Notes: a model not told the origin generated them from the sequence alone. 64,000 nt of DNA from Lepisosteus oculatus (GCF_040954835.1 NW_027168394.1:163501-227500); one strand, 5' to 3'. Positions 1 to 10,700 are shown, counted from the first letter of the stretch. Numbers and translations are program-made.

Positions 1-339
1 CAAAACTTCTCGCGTGTGAGACGAGCTGACCATCGCTGCAGGAGGTGGGAGGGTCACTCTGGTAGACAGAGCTGACCTTCGGCAATAGGATTTATACTCT
101 CCAAGATGATATTTGCACTTTCTGGAGAGGCGATTTTCTCCACTTCAGTAGCCAGATTTCGTCGATTGCGTGGAGAGGGCTGTAGAATGTGGCAGCGCCT
201 TTCCTGCTCCGTCCATGACAGGCGTGCTGGTCTCTGGAGAGAGAGCACGGTCCATCAGCGCACTCCAATAAAGGCACTGGAAGCAGCTGAATCGCAATGG
301 CGAAGCTCAACGCTGGGCCGCTGGGCATATCTTACCACC
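1..339. other. spacer without recognised gene
   Basis: No RNA gene, repeat or convincing coding region was recognised upstream of the tRNA-Val gene. The open frames here are short and overlap on both strands. Confidence 0.5.
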
Positions 340-412
340 GTTTCCGTAGTGTAGTGGTTATCACGTTTGCCTCACACGCGAAAGGTCCCCGGTTCGAAAC
401 CGGGCGGAAACA
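340..412 (+). tRNA. tRNA-Val (CAC)
   Basis: A complete 73-nt valine tRNA gene. The acceptor arms (GTTTCCG / CGGAAAC) pair fully, the D arm carries a good A box, and the T arm holds the B box GGTTCGAAACC. The anticodon loop CTCACAC gives anticodon CAC. One stem position is T where the usual vertebrate gene has C (TTTGC/GCGAA), which leaves a G-U wobble. There is no encoded CCA and no intron, as expected for a nuclear Pol III gene. A short T run follows within 10 nt and could terminate transcription. It looks functional. Confidence 0.95.
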
Positions 413-1983
413 GACTTATTTTGTCGCCACGCACAAAAGGGGATTGGGGATTCGCCTAGCGCTGTGATCGAACAGACCCACTCACCCCTTAGTGTGGCGG
501 GATCTGCACAGTGCATGTCGCAGCGCATCCTGCTTTCACTTCAATCCGCGTCCTGATGTACCCCGGTCTCCCGCGTGACAGGTGGGGACAGGTGACAGGT
601 CCTATACTAACGAGGAAGACATCGCTCTCTCCGACCCCCGGCATTGTGTCCCGACCCACCGTGCTGGAAGCCGACGGGTGCTGTGATTCCTTTAAGGAGC
701 AGAAATGACAACCGAGGAGCCGAGAGATCATTTCAGCATTTCGCGTCTGAACGGAAAACACAAACGACCAACTCGGAATGACTTGCCTTTGACGCTTTTC
801 AAAGCGTTCTTTGTGCACGACGACTGCGCCGCCTAGCAGATACAAATGGGTTGTACAACTTTGAACTAGCAAATGGAAGAGGGCTAAGCCCCCTCTCTTT
901 TAGCCCAGGTTCAATCTGTCTCCCAGAATCACCAGGGCGCACACACACACACCCGTGCCGTTGAAGTGCTCTGCTTCATTTCTAAGGGCAACTCAACATT
1001 CACTCCTACCCCGAGTGCAGAAAAGACAGTGTCTGCAGCAACAGCAGCTCAGGTCTCTGCACAGGAGCTAAGCTGCCCCCATCTCCTCTGCTCTGCGGCT
1101 CCTGCGGAGTGGAGTCCTGCCTGGAGCTGTGTTTGCAGGCGGCGGCTCCCCGCGCCCTGTCTGTGCGTCGTGAAATTAATTAATAACGTTAATAAATTTA
1201 TAAAGTTAATTTATAAATTTATAAAGTTAATAAAGTTATAAATTAGAAATTAATAACGATATAATTATATTCATGTACCGCAACACAAGAATAGTACACG
1301 CTGTACATTGTCTGTCGATAATGTTTCTGTAGTGCTTTTTCAGCACTCAGCACGTGACTGTGCTGGTGGTGCTGTGGGTTAGGTTCCTGACTTCCATATC
1401 ACACGGTCTATGATTGAATCCCATTGAACTATGACTTTATTTTTTAACAAACATTTCTTTGAAAAAATGAAACGTTTCCCTTGGTCAGAGATTAAATAAA
1501 ACCTCACTTTTTTTGAGCAGAAGGTTTACTGTGACCTGAGAAGGGCCGGCATCCAATCACGGTGGTACACACACACGCTCTCACCTATATGAGCTACACG
1601 GCTACCAAGATGATCTCAGGTGCGCCGAGCTGGTACGGAACATATTGAACTGATCGACGGCGAATTGTCTCTCAGACAGGCTTTTCACCTCTGAGCTCCC
1701 TGACTGACAGTGATCAGCTAGGTAGTGAAACAGTCAGCTGCTTCTAAGCCTTAAACAGCTGCATCTCGGCGCTTCCACGGAGAGATGATTTGAAAGCCGA
1801 ACATCACCCGTTGGGAACACCTTACTATCACTAGTTTAAGAGACTCTTAAGGTCTTGCAGAGGTGCCTGTCTAATAGCATGCACTTTGCAAGCTATAGGT
1901 GTTTAGGCTGAGGCAGAATGCCTGTTAACAAAATGTTTTTCTAAAGGTGTGTCCAAGTGGCTGCAAAAGGACAACACTCCTGG
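413..1983. other. 1.57-kb spacer
   Basis: No gene was recognised. It holds an AT-rich stretch (separate entry) and two faint tRNA-like relics. One, at about 1360-1430 (+), has a degenerate B-box-like GATTGAATCCC. The other, at about 1545-1605 (-), has an A-box-like TAGCTCATATAGG. Both are too decayed to call as tRNA genes. Confidence 0.4.
1172..1264. repeat. AT-rich low-complexity repeat
   Basis: About 90 bp made almost only of A and T, with irregular repetition of TTAATAA, TTTATAAA and AAAGTTAAT words. No gene is implied. Confidence 0.7.
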
Positions 1984-2057
1984 GGCACCGTGGCTTAGTT
2001 GGTTAAAGCGCCTGTCTAGTAAACAGGAGATCCTGGGTCCGAATCCCAGCGGTGCCT
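1984..2057 (+). tRNA. tRNA-Thr (AGT)
   Basis: A complete 74-nt threonine tRNA gene. Acceptor arms GGCACCG / CGGTGCC pair fully, the anticodon loop contains AGT (read as IGU after inosine modification), and the T arm is GGGTCCGAATCCC. Two further copies of the same neighbourhood, at 48530 and 59907, are 3'-truncated, so this is the only intact tRNA-Thr in the window. It lies about 0.4 kb upstream of the first copy of the exon-bearing pseudogene. That pairing is repeated at the other two tRNA-Thr copies. Confidence 0.93.
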
Positions 2058-2470
2058 TCTTTGTTCTGTCTTCTCGAACAGTACTGGTCATTATGGACAA
2101 CCGCCTACGGCTAGACTTAATTAAATGCAAGTATTCATTTCCTGTCTTTAACGCGACTTGTTTTTCTTAAAATGGATGCAACTTGCAAAACATGAAATAC
2201 AAACCTTGCTAATCAGCGCTAGCGGCTGGCAAAAAAAAAGAAGTCAGCAATGTTTTTTTTCTTTAACCTTAACCCTGCTAATAGAGAAGAGTTAAACGAC
2301 CGAGTCTATGCAGCTTAAACGGTGCGCATGTCGGGTCCTTAGCTGAAAGGGTGGTAAATCACGCTCACCCCAGTCCTTAATCTTTTAAAGAGGATACAAA
2401 ATTGAACCTAGTCGCCACATCACATACATCCTATTCAACGATAAAAAGGTAACATCTATCCTCGTCCAGA
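2058..2470. repeat. tRNA-Thr downstream spacer, duplicated in window
   Basis: No gene. The sequence recurs nearly unchanged at about 48580-48940 and 59985-60350, always between tRNA-Thr and the pseudogene exons. It includes a short TTAACCTTAACCC run. Confidence 0.7.
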
Positions 2471-2985
2471 GTAAATCTCACGTTGAGGGCATATTTTTTT
2501 CCACTTTACCATGAGTCGGGCTCGGCTGCACAGAGGAGAGAGCAGAGCAATGAGGTCACGGGGACAGGGGAGTCACATGCTGGCGGTTTGAATACGCGGA
2601 AGATCACATCCGCACTCCGGACTCTGAATCCTGCCATCCGAGTTAAGATCTCGGCGGAACCTGAGGCGCAGTTCCTTCTTAAAACGTAATCTGGTGAGCA
2701 TTTCTAGAATCGTACTTGTATAGATGCAGCCTTTAATGTGTTGCTAGGTTAAAATTGATGACTTCTTGAACTTCAGTAGGCAACTGCCCTCTTGATTTCG
2801 GATTTAATTTCTTTATTACAGGGGCGCTTTTATGAAGACAGAGTCATGTTCAGGTACTTTGCTTGATGGAGGAAGCTCATTTCGGACTCTGTGATCTGCT
2901 CACCTGGAAAGGTCTACTGTACTACTACAAGAGAGAAGTAGAGTCTGGAAGAAGGGACAATTTTATGATGCTTTGGAAGGTAATG
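2471..2985 (+). pseudogene. exon-bearing locus, partial copy 1 (exons 1-2 only)
   Basis: This copy keeps the first two exon-like segments of the locus best seen at 36033-37672. The first ends near 2691 at a GTGAGC donor-like site after the shared CTTCTTAAAACG sequence. The second begins after a pyrimidine-rich tract and ATTACAG at about 2820 and runs to a GTAATG at about 2982. A segment of about 35 bp that includes GAGGGATC, present in the other copies, is missing here. The coding exons found downstream in the fuller copy are absent, so this is a truncated duplicate. No protein function can be assigned from this copy. Confidence 0.5.
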
Positions 2986-3188
2986 CTTTTTTTTCTTTGA
3001 AATCGAAATGAATCAGAATATCAGTGCAAAAGACAAACTCTTGGTTTGGTTTAAAGAGATATGGTTTTAAAACAGACAAAATGTAGAAAACAGGTGTTTC
3101 TCACTTTTGGAAAAGAATGGACCGGGGGTAATATTTTACTAGTTGCAGGGCTGAGATCACTGGGTTACAGTCCTGTAGTGTCACACCA

Positions 3189-3261
3189 GGGACAGTGGCG
3201 CAATGCATAATGCATCTGACTACGGATTAGGAGATTGTAGGTTCGACTCCTACCTGGCTCG
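3189..3261 (+). tRNA. tRNA-Arg (ACG)-like, slightly decayed
   Basis: A 73-nt sequence matching the vertebrate tRNA-Arg(ACG) layout. The anticodon loop CTACGGA holds ACG and the T arm has the B box GGTTCGACTCC. The acceptor arms GGGACAG / CTGGCTC contain one A-G mismatch and one G-U pair, and the D arm departs from the usual sequence (GCATAATGCATC). It may be weakly functional or an early pseudogene. No second copy is present. Confidence 0.75.
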
Positions 3262-3435
3262 GGTCGTTTTAAAACACATCGGGCTATTCCCCAAGTAGCC
3301 TGTGCTACTTACTGCATTGTAATCGTACCCAGTAAGAGATTTCCTTCATATAAATGAACTGCACCTGACAGCTTTAGAATAACACCTGGGCTCAGTACGG
3401 TGCTGAGAGCTCAGCGTTGCTGTTCTAATTAGCAC

Positions 3436-3535
3436 GCACGATTGTTGCTAGTTGAAAACTTTTCCCAATACCCCGCTTCCGCTGGTTTGCAATACAATCG
3501 GCGAAAGCAATTTTTGACAGTCTCGTCAGAGACTG
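3436..3535 (+). pseudogene. U4 snRNA pseudogene, 5'-truncated
   Basis: About the last 100 nt of U4 snRNA: the single-stranded region around GTTGAAAACTTTTCCC, the central and 3' stem-loops, the Sm site AATTTTTGA and the terminal hairpin. The first ~45 nt, which include the U6-pairing stem II region and the 5' stem-loop, are missing, as is the promoter. The sequence upstream of 3436 is unrelated to the other U4 upstream regions, so truncation happened with or before duplication. Confidence 0.9.
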
Positions 3536-3543
3536 AGCAAGGT

Positions 3544-3556
3544 GTTTAAAGACAGA
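3544..3556 (+). promoter_or_regulatory. snRNA 3' box
   Basis: GTTTAAAGACAGA, 8 nt after the U4 3' end. It matches the vertebrate Pol II snRNA 3' box (GTTT, spacer, AAARNNAGA) that directs Integrator cleavage. It is retained although the gene is truncated. Confidence 0.85.
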
Positions 3557-4378
3557 TTTTGTCATGGTGACATCATGGTAGAAAGAAACGAGCTTGTTAC
3601 GTCTCAACAGAAACGCTCTTTATCTCTTTCAGCGTTATGCAGAGAACAGCGTCTGTCGAGATCACTTTTGAGTCAGCGCGAAACGCCGTGTGCTGTCAGT
3701 TTGATTTCATATTGCTCGTAGCGGCGCCCGGCTTTTGTCTGTCAAACGTTAGGTTGCGCTTCTTCATGCTGCATCGTCGGCATGAGTGGAGCTTTTTAAA
3801 CGTCTGTACTTACTGCGCCCCATAAGAAATCGTTTGTCCCCGTTCAAAAGAGATTGTGCGATGTCCTGCAGCGTTTGCAAAGCAAACCTTTGACAGTTTG
3901 AAAAGAGGAATTTATTGTGCTTCCTGTGCGTGCAGTAGTTACAAAGTTGAAGGTCTTTACACGATCTGCTGCAGTTTTCAGTGGGCGAGCTTTGTCAGAT
4001 GGCTTGGAAAAACGCACTGTGTTTCGGCTCGGGAAACATCATGGGCAGTGTCCTGCATGTTTTCTGTGTATAGCTGTCTTTTAACACATACAGAATTCAT
4101 TAGAAATCATTGATTTCTCCAATTAACAAGGGTCCCTTTTGAACCTGCGAGAAGCATTCCTTCAATGTAACAGATTTACTCCGGGAAAAGGCAGCATGAC
4201 ATTGAGAGTAGCTCAAGCTTTCAGCACCCGTATCGGACTGCGTGTATGCAGACACCGCTCAGAATCCCCTGTAAGATTCTCCTTCAATTCCGTTTTGCAG
4301 TGCTTTAGCTCTTTCAAAAGGCTTCGCTTTGCTAGTCATAATCCAAGGCTCATGACAGCATTTGAAACCAATTGCCAC
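3557..4378 (+). repeat. U4 downstream block (D block), copy 1
   Basis: The spacer between U4 and tRNA-Gly(TCC). It recurs wholly or partly at 15704-16122(-), 35152-35974(+), 41461-41985(-), 47360-47935(-) and 62598-62935(+). Small frames of about 60-85 codons recur with it, but they drift with indels and have no recognisable domains. I treat them as by-products of segmental duplication. Confidence 0.8.
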
Positions 4379-4450
4379 TGCGTTGGCCAGGAATCGAACC
4401 CAGGTCAACTGCTTGGAAGGCAGCTATGCTCAACACTATACCACCAATGC
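4379..4450 (-). tRNA. tRNA-Gly (TCC), one acceptor mismatch
   Basis: A 72-nt glycine tRNA gene on the minus strand with anticodon loop CTTCCAA (TCC) and B box GGTTCGATTCC. Acceptor GCATTGG / CCAACGC has a single A-C mismatch at the third pair, and D-loop and T-stem positions differ slightly from the intact copy at 47288. It stands tail-on to U4, an arrangement repeated elsewhere in the window. Confidence 0.85.
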
Positions 4451-4617
4451 ACGCCCACAGGTGCCCTGCAGGACACCACCAGAGAATGCTCACGATTTCG
4501 GAAGCTGTCTCCGGGACGTGCTGATTCCACACATCCTGAATAAATCATGATATTGTTAGTTGCTGTAGCTAGACGTTCAAATGAGTTTCATGGCCAGATG
4601 GACTGTTTCCTCCAGCG
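4451..4617 (+). repeat. remnant of U4 upstream region
   Basis: Matches the distal U4 5' flank at 34358-34500 and 45510-45653(-). It stops at TTTCCTCCAGCG, where LINE copy C begins. The rest of that flank, including the U4 enhancer and gene, is absent. Confidence 0.75.
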
Positions 4618-4813
4618 ATTTCGATTTTTAAGAACTTTTATTTCCTTTTCACAATAAAATACAGGGCATCACAAATGCTTTACATTAATATACATACTTA
4701 AAACAGTATATATGATCACATCTTATTACATTTTGACACGGTACGAGTTACATAGCAACAATTTCTTTTTTCTGAAGCAAATCACATTCTTTACTTAAAC
4801 ATGATAGTGTTTT

Positions 4814-7800
4814 TCACAGTTTCTTGAGATATTGACCTATGCCCTCTATTTCCCACAGATTTTCTGCTTCCTCCCTCCCTTCTCTCCACAGATCTCTGAG
4901 GTAATAGTTCTCTCTGGTGATGAACAGGGCCAGGCTACCTGCAGCCTTGACTGGGATCTTGATGCCTTTGAACAGCCCCATGTTCCTCACTCTCCACAGG
5001 GCGTCTTTCCCACTGTTCACCACGGCCCAGATCCTGTCAAACACGTCAGGAGGAAGTTTGACAGGAGAGATGCCGTATATGACGAAAGCAGCGGTCAGGG
5101 TAAATTGGGGCGAGAGAGCCTGCAACCAATCTTCAAACTGTGCCCAGAAGGCCTTAGCAAAAAAGCAGGACCACAGGAGATGGGTCACAGTCTCCTCCTC
5201 GCTGCAGCCCACCCTAACGCAGCGAGGGCTGGGTGTGAGGACCATACGGTACAAGGAAGTTCGTACCGGTAAGCACTGGTGGACGACACTCCAGGCTAAA
5301 TCTCTGTGAATGTTGCACAGAAACTTAGAGGATGTGTGTTTCCACACCTTCCTTGTTTGGGCTGATGTTAAAATGCCCACAGGGGTCTGCCTATTGTTCT
5401 GGGGTGCAAAGAAATCTTCCAGTTTTTGGACGCTGACATCTCGGAGGGGAATATGGCCAATTGTGTGAGATCTTAGAAAACTTTTAACTGTCCCATAAAT
5501 TGCAGGGCATGTGTCAGAGAGTGGGACATCCAGCTTGGGTCTGACACCCCACACTCTGAACACCTCCCTACCTACCCAGAGCCTGGAAAAATAAGTCCAG
5601 GTACGCGCTGCAGGTGCTGTTGCAAAGCCTCTCAGCACAGAGGCCAGGAAAATGCACAGCAGCTTCGTAGCAATATCTGGGACAGACTTCCCCCCTGAGG
5701 GTAGCGGCCTGTACATTATTTCCCTTCTGAGTCTTTCCTGCTTCACACCCCATAGAAATTGAAACATCAATCTCCTCAGCACCGCCGCAACACGGTGTGG
5801 GATTGGGAAGGTAGAAGCCAGAAAATTCAAGACAGGCAAGAGCTTGGCTTTGATGACCAGCACCTTCCCTGTCATGGTGAGGTCTCGGTTCTTCCATTGC
5901 ATCAGTTTTTTGTTTAAGATTGGCAATTTGTTCTGCCAATTTACTGTTCCCATCTCTTCTCCAAAATACACCCCCAGGACCTTAATTCTCTTCTCTTGCA
6001 GCCTGAGATCATGTCCTTCTTTTGGCTCCCTCCAGTTCTGATAAAAAAATCTCGCTCTTTGATTTGTTAATTTTTGCAGAGGAAGCCAAAGAGAACCGAT
6101 CACAGCACTGCAGAGCTCTACTAATTGAGGCATTGTCAGAGAGGAGCAGGGTGACGTCATCCATGTATAGAGATGTCTTTACCTCTCCTCCCCCACTTCC
6201 AGGTACTGGTATCCCATTAATGGCCTGATCCTGGCGCAAGGCACAGGCTAAGGGCTCCATAGCCAAAACGAATAACAAGGGGGATAATGGCCAGCCCTGC
6301 CTCACAACAGACTTCAAAGGGGCGTGATCTATTGCCATTAACCATTACTCTGCTGTTGCTACCTGTGTACAGCAGGTTAATCCACTTTCTCATGATGGGG
6401 CCAAACTTCATGTGCTCAAGTACCGAAGTTAAGTACTGCCGGTTTAGGCGGTCAAAGGCCTTTTCTAGGTCTACACCTGAAATGCACAGAGGGAGGGAGC
6501 GATCCTCTGAGTACAGACAGACATCCCTCAACAAGGCCAGGTTGTCGCTCATCAGGCATCCTGCTATCCCACAAGTCTGTTCTTTCCCTACCAGTGAGGC
6601 CACTACATTTTGTAGGCGCAGGAAAAGGGCTTTGGACAGGATCTTAGTGTCCACGCCTAACAGGCTGAGGGGTCTCCAGTTCTTTATGTCATTCTTTGCT
6701 CCTTAAACAAGAGAGAGATAGTGCCTTCTCTTAAGGAGTCAGGCAGCAATTCTGTCTTATAGCTTTCCTCGAATAGGAGCAGCAGCGGATCCTGAAGCAG
6801 ATCCCAAAAGGTGCAATAAAATTCTTTAGGGAGCCCGTCAGCACCCGGAGTTTTCCCCTTCTGTAAGCTCTCCATAGCCTGTCTCAGCTCTTCTACTGTC
6901 AAATCCCTCTCAAGTACTTCCCTATCTTCTTCACTCAAAACGTTTTCTAGCTTTGAGGTAAAAAAATGAATTTCTTCATCCTTTACCTCTGTAGAGCTGT
7001 ACAGTCTTGAGTAGAAGGCCTCGGTGCAGGAGAGGATTGCACTCGGCTCTGTTCTCTCTCGTCCCTCCTCATCAACTACACTTTCCATGACAGACTTGGA
7101 GCCTTCCACTTTCCTGAAAAAGAGGCGAGAACACTTCTCATTTTCTTCCAAGAACTGCACTCGACTACTTTCTTCGGCTATGCTCCGGATGTCCTTTTTT
7201 AAAAGGGTGATATCCTCGAGCACATCGAAGCCACTGTGCATCATCGTGTAGAGACGCTGCAGCTGCCTCTGTTTCCTGGCTAGCACTCCTCTCCGTCTGG
7301 CAGCAGCCTTCCTTCCCTCAGCCATGAAAAAGGCCTTTGTCCTCACCTTCACCTCCTCCCACCACTCTCCTACTGACCCGTACAGACACTGCAAGGACAG
7401 CCACTGTGATAGTTTCTCCTTGTAGCAGGATACTACCCCCTCGTTCTCTAGCAGCTTTGTGTTGAGTTTCCAGATGCCTGGGCCAAAGCCCTGGAGTTCC
7501 ACTCTACGACCTAAAGCCTGATGATCTGAGAAGAAGACAGGCTGAAGAGTGACCCCAACAACTTTCACTCTCTCTGAGACAAAGCAATAGTCAATTCTGG
7601 AGCTGCTATTCCTCCCTGACCATGTATATCCTGCTGTTGTGGGATATATACATCTATATGTGTCTGAGAGTTTAAAGTCTTGAACTAAGTTTTGCAGGGC
7701 CAGTGACCTGGAATCCAATTTTATCAGAGAGCTAGACTGCCTGTCTGTGTGCTCTAAGATACAATTAAAATCCCCTCCCACTATCACGTCTGTGCTACAT

Positions 7801-8234
7801 AACAATAGGTGAGAGAGTGCCTTGAGTAGCTCCACCCTTCCTCCCACGTCAGTAGGGCAATACACATTGATTAGCCGCAGGTTAACGGTCCCCCATTCCA
7901 CATCCACACACAGCAACCTGCCATCTATGACCCTCTGAATACTTTTCAATTTGAAAGCCCATCCTTTGAAAAGAATGGCCACGCCAGAGGCTCTGTTGTT
8001 ATTGTCCCCTGACCAAACAGAAGGCCCTTTATCCCACCTATCTTCAAAGCTTTTATACCTCTCTTGATAGGCTAAAGCACACTCCTGCAACATCAACACA
8101 TCTCCCTCTCTCTGCTGGAGGTAATCAAAGACAGACTGGCATTTAACTCTGTCATTGATACCTCTGGTGTTAAGAGATATTATGTTTAGAGCCATATTAC
8201 ATAAGAAAGTGGAACCAGTCTTTACAAAACACAT
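4814..8234 (-). pseudogene. LINE copy C ORF2 (endonuclease-RT), broken
   Basis: The order of parts matches copy B: APE-type endonuclease with N-terminal SLNTRGIN, then GGDFNCIL, the FSDHQAL motif, reverse transcriptase with KAFD and LYMDD, and a C-terminal zinc motif region. The reading frame is broken at least near 6700 (end of the finger region), 6290-6340 (around RT motif B) and 6040, and short deletions remove residues that copy B keeps. It is not translatable as one protein. Confidence 0.9.
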
Positions 8235-9223
8235 TTCTCTTCGGCATTCACGGAGTCCATTTCAAGGAAGGGGGTAGAGGGAGGGGTGGAGGGGTTCCAG
8301 CTGTTCCCATCGCCATGCTCTCCTTCCTCCTCGCTCGGGGAGAAAACAGAGTCATTTTTCCTTTTCCTCAAGTCCAGCTCCTGGGAGCACTGAGGGGAAA
8401 GGGGTGCAGCCGATGCACCAGTCTCCTCTTCCCCCTCACCAACCATTTGCTGCAGATCCTCTGTGATGGACTGGATGGAGGAGAGGAGGGCATCTGTAGC
8501 ACTTGCAGAGTCTGAGAAAAGCAGCTCCGCTGAATCCTGGGTATCCTCGCTGGACCCGCTCCACCGGGGGGCCCCACACTGGCCCTCGTTCTGAGGAGCA
8601 GGAGTGGGGGAGGGGTCCTCGCTGTTCTCGGGGGTTTTCAAACCCTCGTGCTTGTCTGGTGCAGTCTGTTGTGGGGGCGTAGTGGATTTCTCTTCCACCG
8701 GCCCCGGAACCACAGCAGGGCAGATCCTGGCTGGAGGCTGAGACTTTATCAAACAAGGGTTCTTTGTTTGACTTGTTGTTTGCTTTGGCTTTTCGGGCCG
8801 GTTTGGCTGAAACAAGCACTGCCTCATCCTTTCTCATTTTGAGTTTATTGGCGTAGGCATGAGGGCAGTTTATAAAAACGTGTCCTTCCAAGCCAAGTAA
8901 ATTGCACTTTGGCAGCATTGAACAGTCAGAGGCTAAATGTCCCTGTTTGCCACAGGTCTTGCAGCATTTCACAGTGCAGGGCGATGCCAGGTGTCCCACA
9001 GCGCCGACACACCTTTGGTTGTCCCACATAAAAAACATAGCCATTGCAGGCGCCCAGCCAGATTGTAGAGGGCAGGTGCCTTAAGCCTCCATTTACATTG
9101 TCCGGTAGCAAGCGAACCTCGAATTTCCTTGCTCCTGCTTTTATACCGTCAACATATCTAACCTCAGTTCCATGGTGGACGGTGCAGTACTGGTTAAGCC
9201 AGGTGTGAATGTCCTCCGTCTTT
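8222..9223 (-). pseudogene. LINE copy C ORF1, truncated and frameshifted
   Basis: The C-terminal two-thirds of the nucleic-acid-binding ORF1 protein, starting inside the segment that reads KTEDIHTWLNQY. A 7-bp deletion within the first zinc knuckle (after CRRCG, near 9003) shifts the frame, apparently between short direct repeats. The acidic, Pro/Ser-rich tail is recognisable but also altered. Confidence 0.9.
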
Positions 9224-9243
9224 TTTGAAGGTACAGGCATTGA

Positions 9244-9314
9244 GCATTGGTGGTTCAGTGTTAGAATTCTCGCCTGCCACGCGGGAGGCTTGGTTTTGAT
9301 TCCCAGCCAATGCA
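9244..9314 (+). pseudogene. tRNA-Gly (GCC) pseudogene
   Basis: A 71-nt sequence with intact acceptor pairing (GCATTGG / CCAATGC) and anticodon loop CTGCCAC (GCC). The B box is damaged: GGTTTTGATTCC where the intact copy at 40500 has GGTTCGATTCC. The D loop also lacks a G. It is probably weak or silent. It heads a Gly-SINE-Ile block that appears in the opposite orientation at 39869-40570 and 55118-55780. Confidence 0.8.
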
Positions 9315-9322
9315 GTGGCTTT

Positions 9323-9590
9323 TGCAACTCGCAACTGAAAACCCACTGAAGCTAAGCGGGTGTGAGCTAGGTCAGTACCCGGATGAGGGTGAGCTACAGG
9401 GAAAAACAAAGCTTCCAGCTGGAAGCGGTGTTAATGGTGCCGGCGGGGGGGCGCTCACCCTGAGGTCTGTGCGGGTCCCAATGCCCCAGTATAGTGACGG
9501 AGATGCTGTGTTGTAAGAGGGCGCTGTCTTTTGGATGAGATGTAAAACCGAGGTCACAGCGCTCTGTGGTCATTAAAAATGACCACCAAA
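9323..9590 (+). repeat. 5S rRNA-related SINE
   Basis: Contains a 5S-like internal region (GAAGCTAAGCGGG, then TCAGTACCCGGATGAG), followed by a non-5S body with the fish-SINE-like words TTTTGGATGAGATG and GTGGTCATTAAAAATG. This arrangement fits a SINE with a 5S-derived head. Ends cannot be fixed because the flanks are part of a larger duplicated block. Copies are at 40190-40465 and 55390-55675, both inverted. Confidence 0.7.
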
Positions 9591-9838
9591 ACCTTTGACA
9601 AAAGCTCTTGGTAATTGATGGTCTTCAAAAATGCTTCTCCTTTAGGTACATTTTAAATCAGCTGAAAAATGCTGTGAAATGGGGGGCATTTCAGGCCAGT
9701 GTAGGATTTTGGTTACAAGAACCATGAAAGTGCACAAGAAAGCCCGTACACTGAATTACACGGCTTTCTATTCAAAAGAGGACAAAAGAAATTCCCTGAG
9801 TTCGATTTTTTGCAGCACTGAGAGGGGCACTGTTGCGA

Positions 9839-9893
9839 GGCCAGTTAGCTCAGTTGGTTAGAGCGTGGTGCTAATAACGCCAAGGTTGTTGGG
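9839..9893 (+). pseudogene. tRNA-Ile (AAT), 3'-truncated at U5 array boundary
   Basis: Identical in layout to the intact tRNA-Ile copies (GGCCAGTTAGCTCAG start, anticodon loop CTAATAA) up to the T arm. After GTTGGG the sequence becomes the U5 repeat unit. The 3' half of the T arm and the acceptor strand are lost, so it cannot fold as a tRNA. Confidence 0.88.
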
Positions 9894-10192
9894 TCCGGCC
9901 GTCTGATTGGCGTTCTTTTCTTTGGGGGGCGGGAAGTGTCCGGCCGCAGGGGATCTTGGGACCTTGCCTGCATAGCGGCTTCCCAGAGTGCGTCGTTTCC
10001 GGCACAGTGTGGCCGGGTGTTTTCCGAGTTATCGCACGGATTGGTCACGCTCGCAAGCCGTGAGCCGCAGGCGATGAGCCCGGAGCTGAACGGGCCCCAC
10101 TGGCTAGTTTGTAAGGCCAGGTGCATTGCCAACCACGACCGGCAGCGCAGAGGCTTTGAAGGCGGCCTGGGCTCCTGTAGCTGTGCAGCCAC

Positions 10193-10311
10193 GCACTCTG
10201 GTTTCTTTTCATGTTGTACAAATCTTTCGCCTTTTACTAAAGATTTCCGTGGAGAGGAGCATGAAGGAGTTCCATGGAATTTTTGTGCTTCCCTGCCTTC
10301 GGGTGGGGCGC
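10193..10311 (+). ncRNA. U5 snRNA, unit 1 (divergent)
   Basis: 119 nt with the U5 stem-loop I, conserved loop CGCCTTTTACT, Sm site AATTTTTG and a 3' hairpin closed by a cTTCGg tetraloop. It differs from the array consensus in the lower stem (TTTTCATGTTG), at GAAGGAG and at the base before the Sm site. Its upstream octamer is altered (CCTGCATA), so it may be weakly expressed. Confidence 0.9.
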
Positions 10312-10473
10312 AGCCTGGCTGGTCAAAGAGAGAAAACAAAAACGCCCGCAATCGGTCTTGTTATGGCGATTGTGGCAGTCTGCTCCGCGAGTCCACGGTC
10401 TCCGGCCGTCTGATTGGCGCTCTTTACTTTGGGGGGCGGGAAGTGTCCGGCCGCAGGGGATCTTGGGACCTCG

Positions 10474-10500
10474 CTTTGCATAGCGGCTTCCCAGAGTGCG
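10474..10500 (+). promoter_or_regulatory. U5 distal sequence element (octamer + SPH), unit 2
   Basis: CTTTGCAT, the reverse complement of an ATGCAAAG octamer variant, is followed by TTCCCAGAGTGCG, close to a ZNF143/Staf (SPH) site. It lies 201-227 bp upstream of the U5 start, the normal distance for vertebrate snRNA enhancers. The same element recurs every 508 bp, and in unit 1 its octamer is damaged. Confidence 0.7.
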
Positions 10501-10700
10501 TCGTTTCCGGCACAGTGTGGCCGGGTGTTTTCCGAGTTATCGCACGGATTGGTCACGCTCGCAAGCCGTGAGCCGCAGGCGATGAGCCCGGAGCTGAACG
10601 GGCCCCACTGGCTAGTTTGTAAGGCCAGGTGCATTGCCATTCACGACCGGCAGCGCAGAGGCTTTGAAGGCGGCCTGGGCTCCTGTAGGTGTGCAGCCAC

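Larger units (their letters stand above)
4618..9223 (-). mobile_element. Tx1-clade LINE, copy C (5'-truncated, inverted)
   Basis: An about 4.6-kb minus-strand copy of the same LINE family as copies A and B. It lacks the 5' UTR and roughly the first third of ORF1, and both remaining ORFs carry frameshifts. Its 3' end has the family tail ATCGAAAT. The flank after that is U4 upstream sequence, not U1. The 5' break falls in a CGTCTTT microhomology shared with the tRNA-Gly upstream sequence, as the unoccupied relative at about 55795-55812 shows. The flanks match two different duplicated segments and no target-site duplication is visible, so insertion followed by rearrangement, or a non-canonical insertion, is likely. 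Confidence 0.92.

Noticed and set aside
1360-1610. Two tRNA-like relics
   Set aside because: Only single A- or B-box-like motifs, and no clover-leaf pairing can be drawn.
3637-4113. Small frames of about 62-85 codons conserved in D block copies
   Set aside because: Copies carry frameshifts and stops independently. Their similarity is explained by segmental duplication of non-coding spacer.
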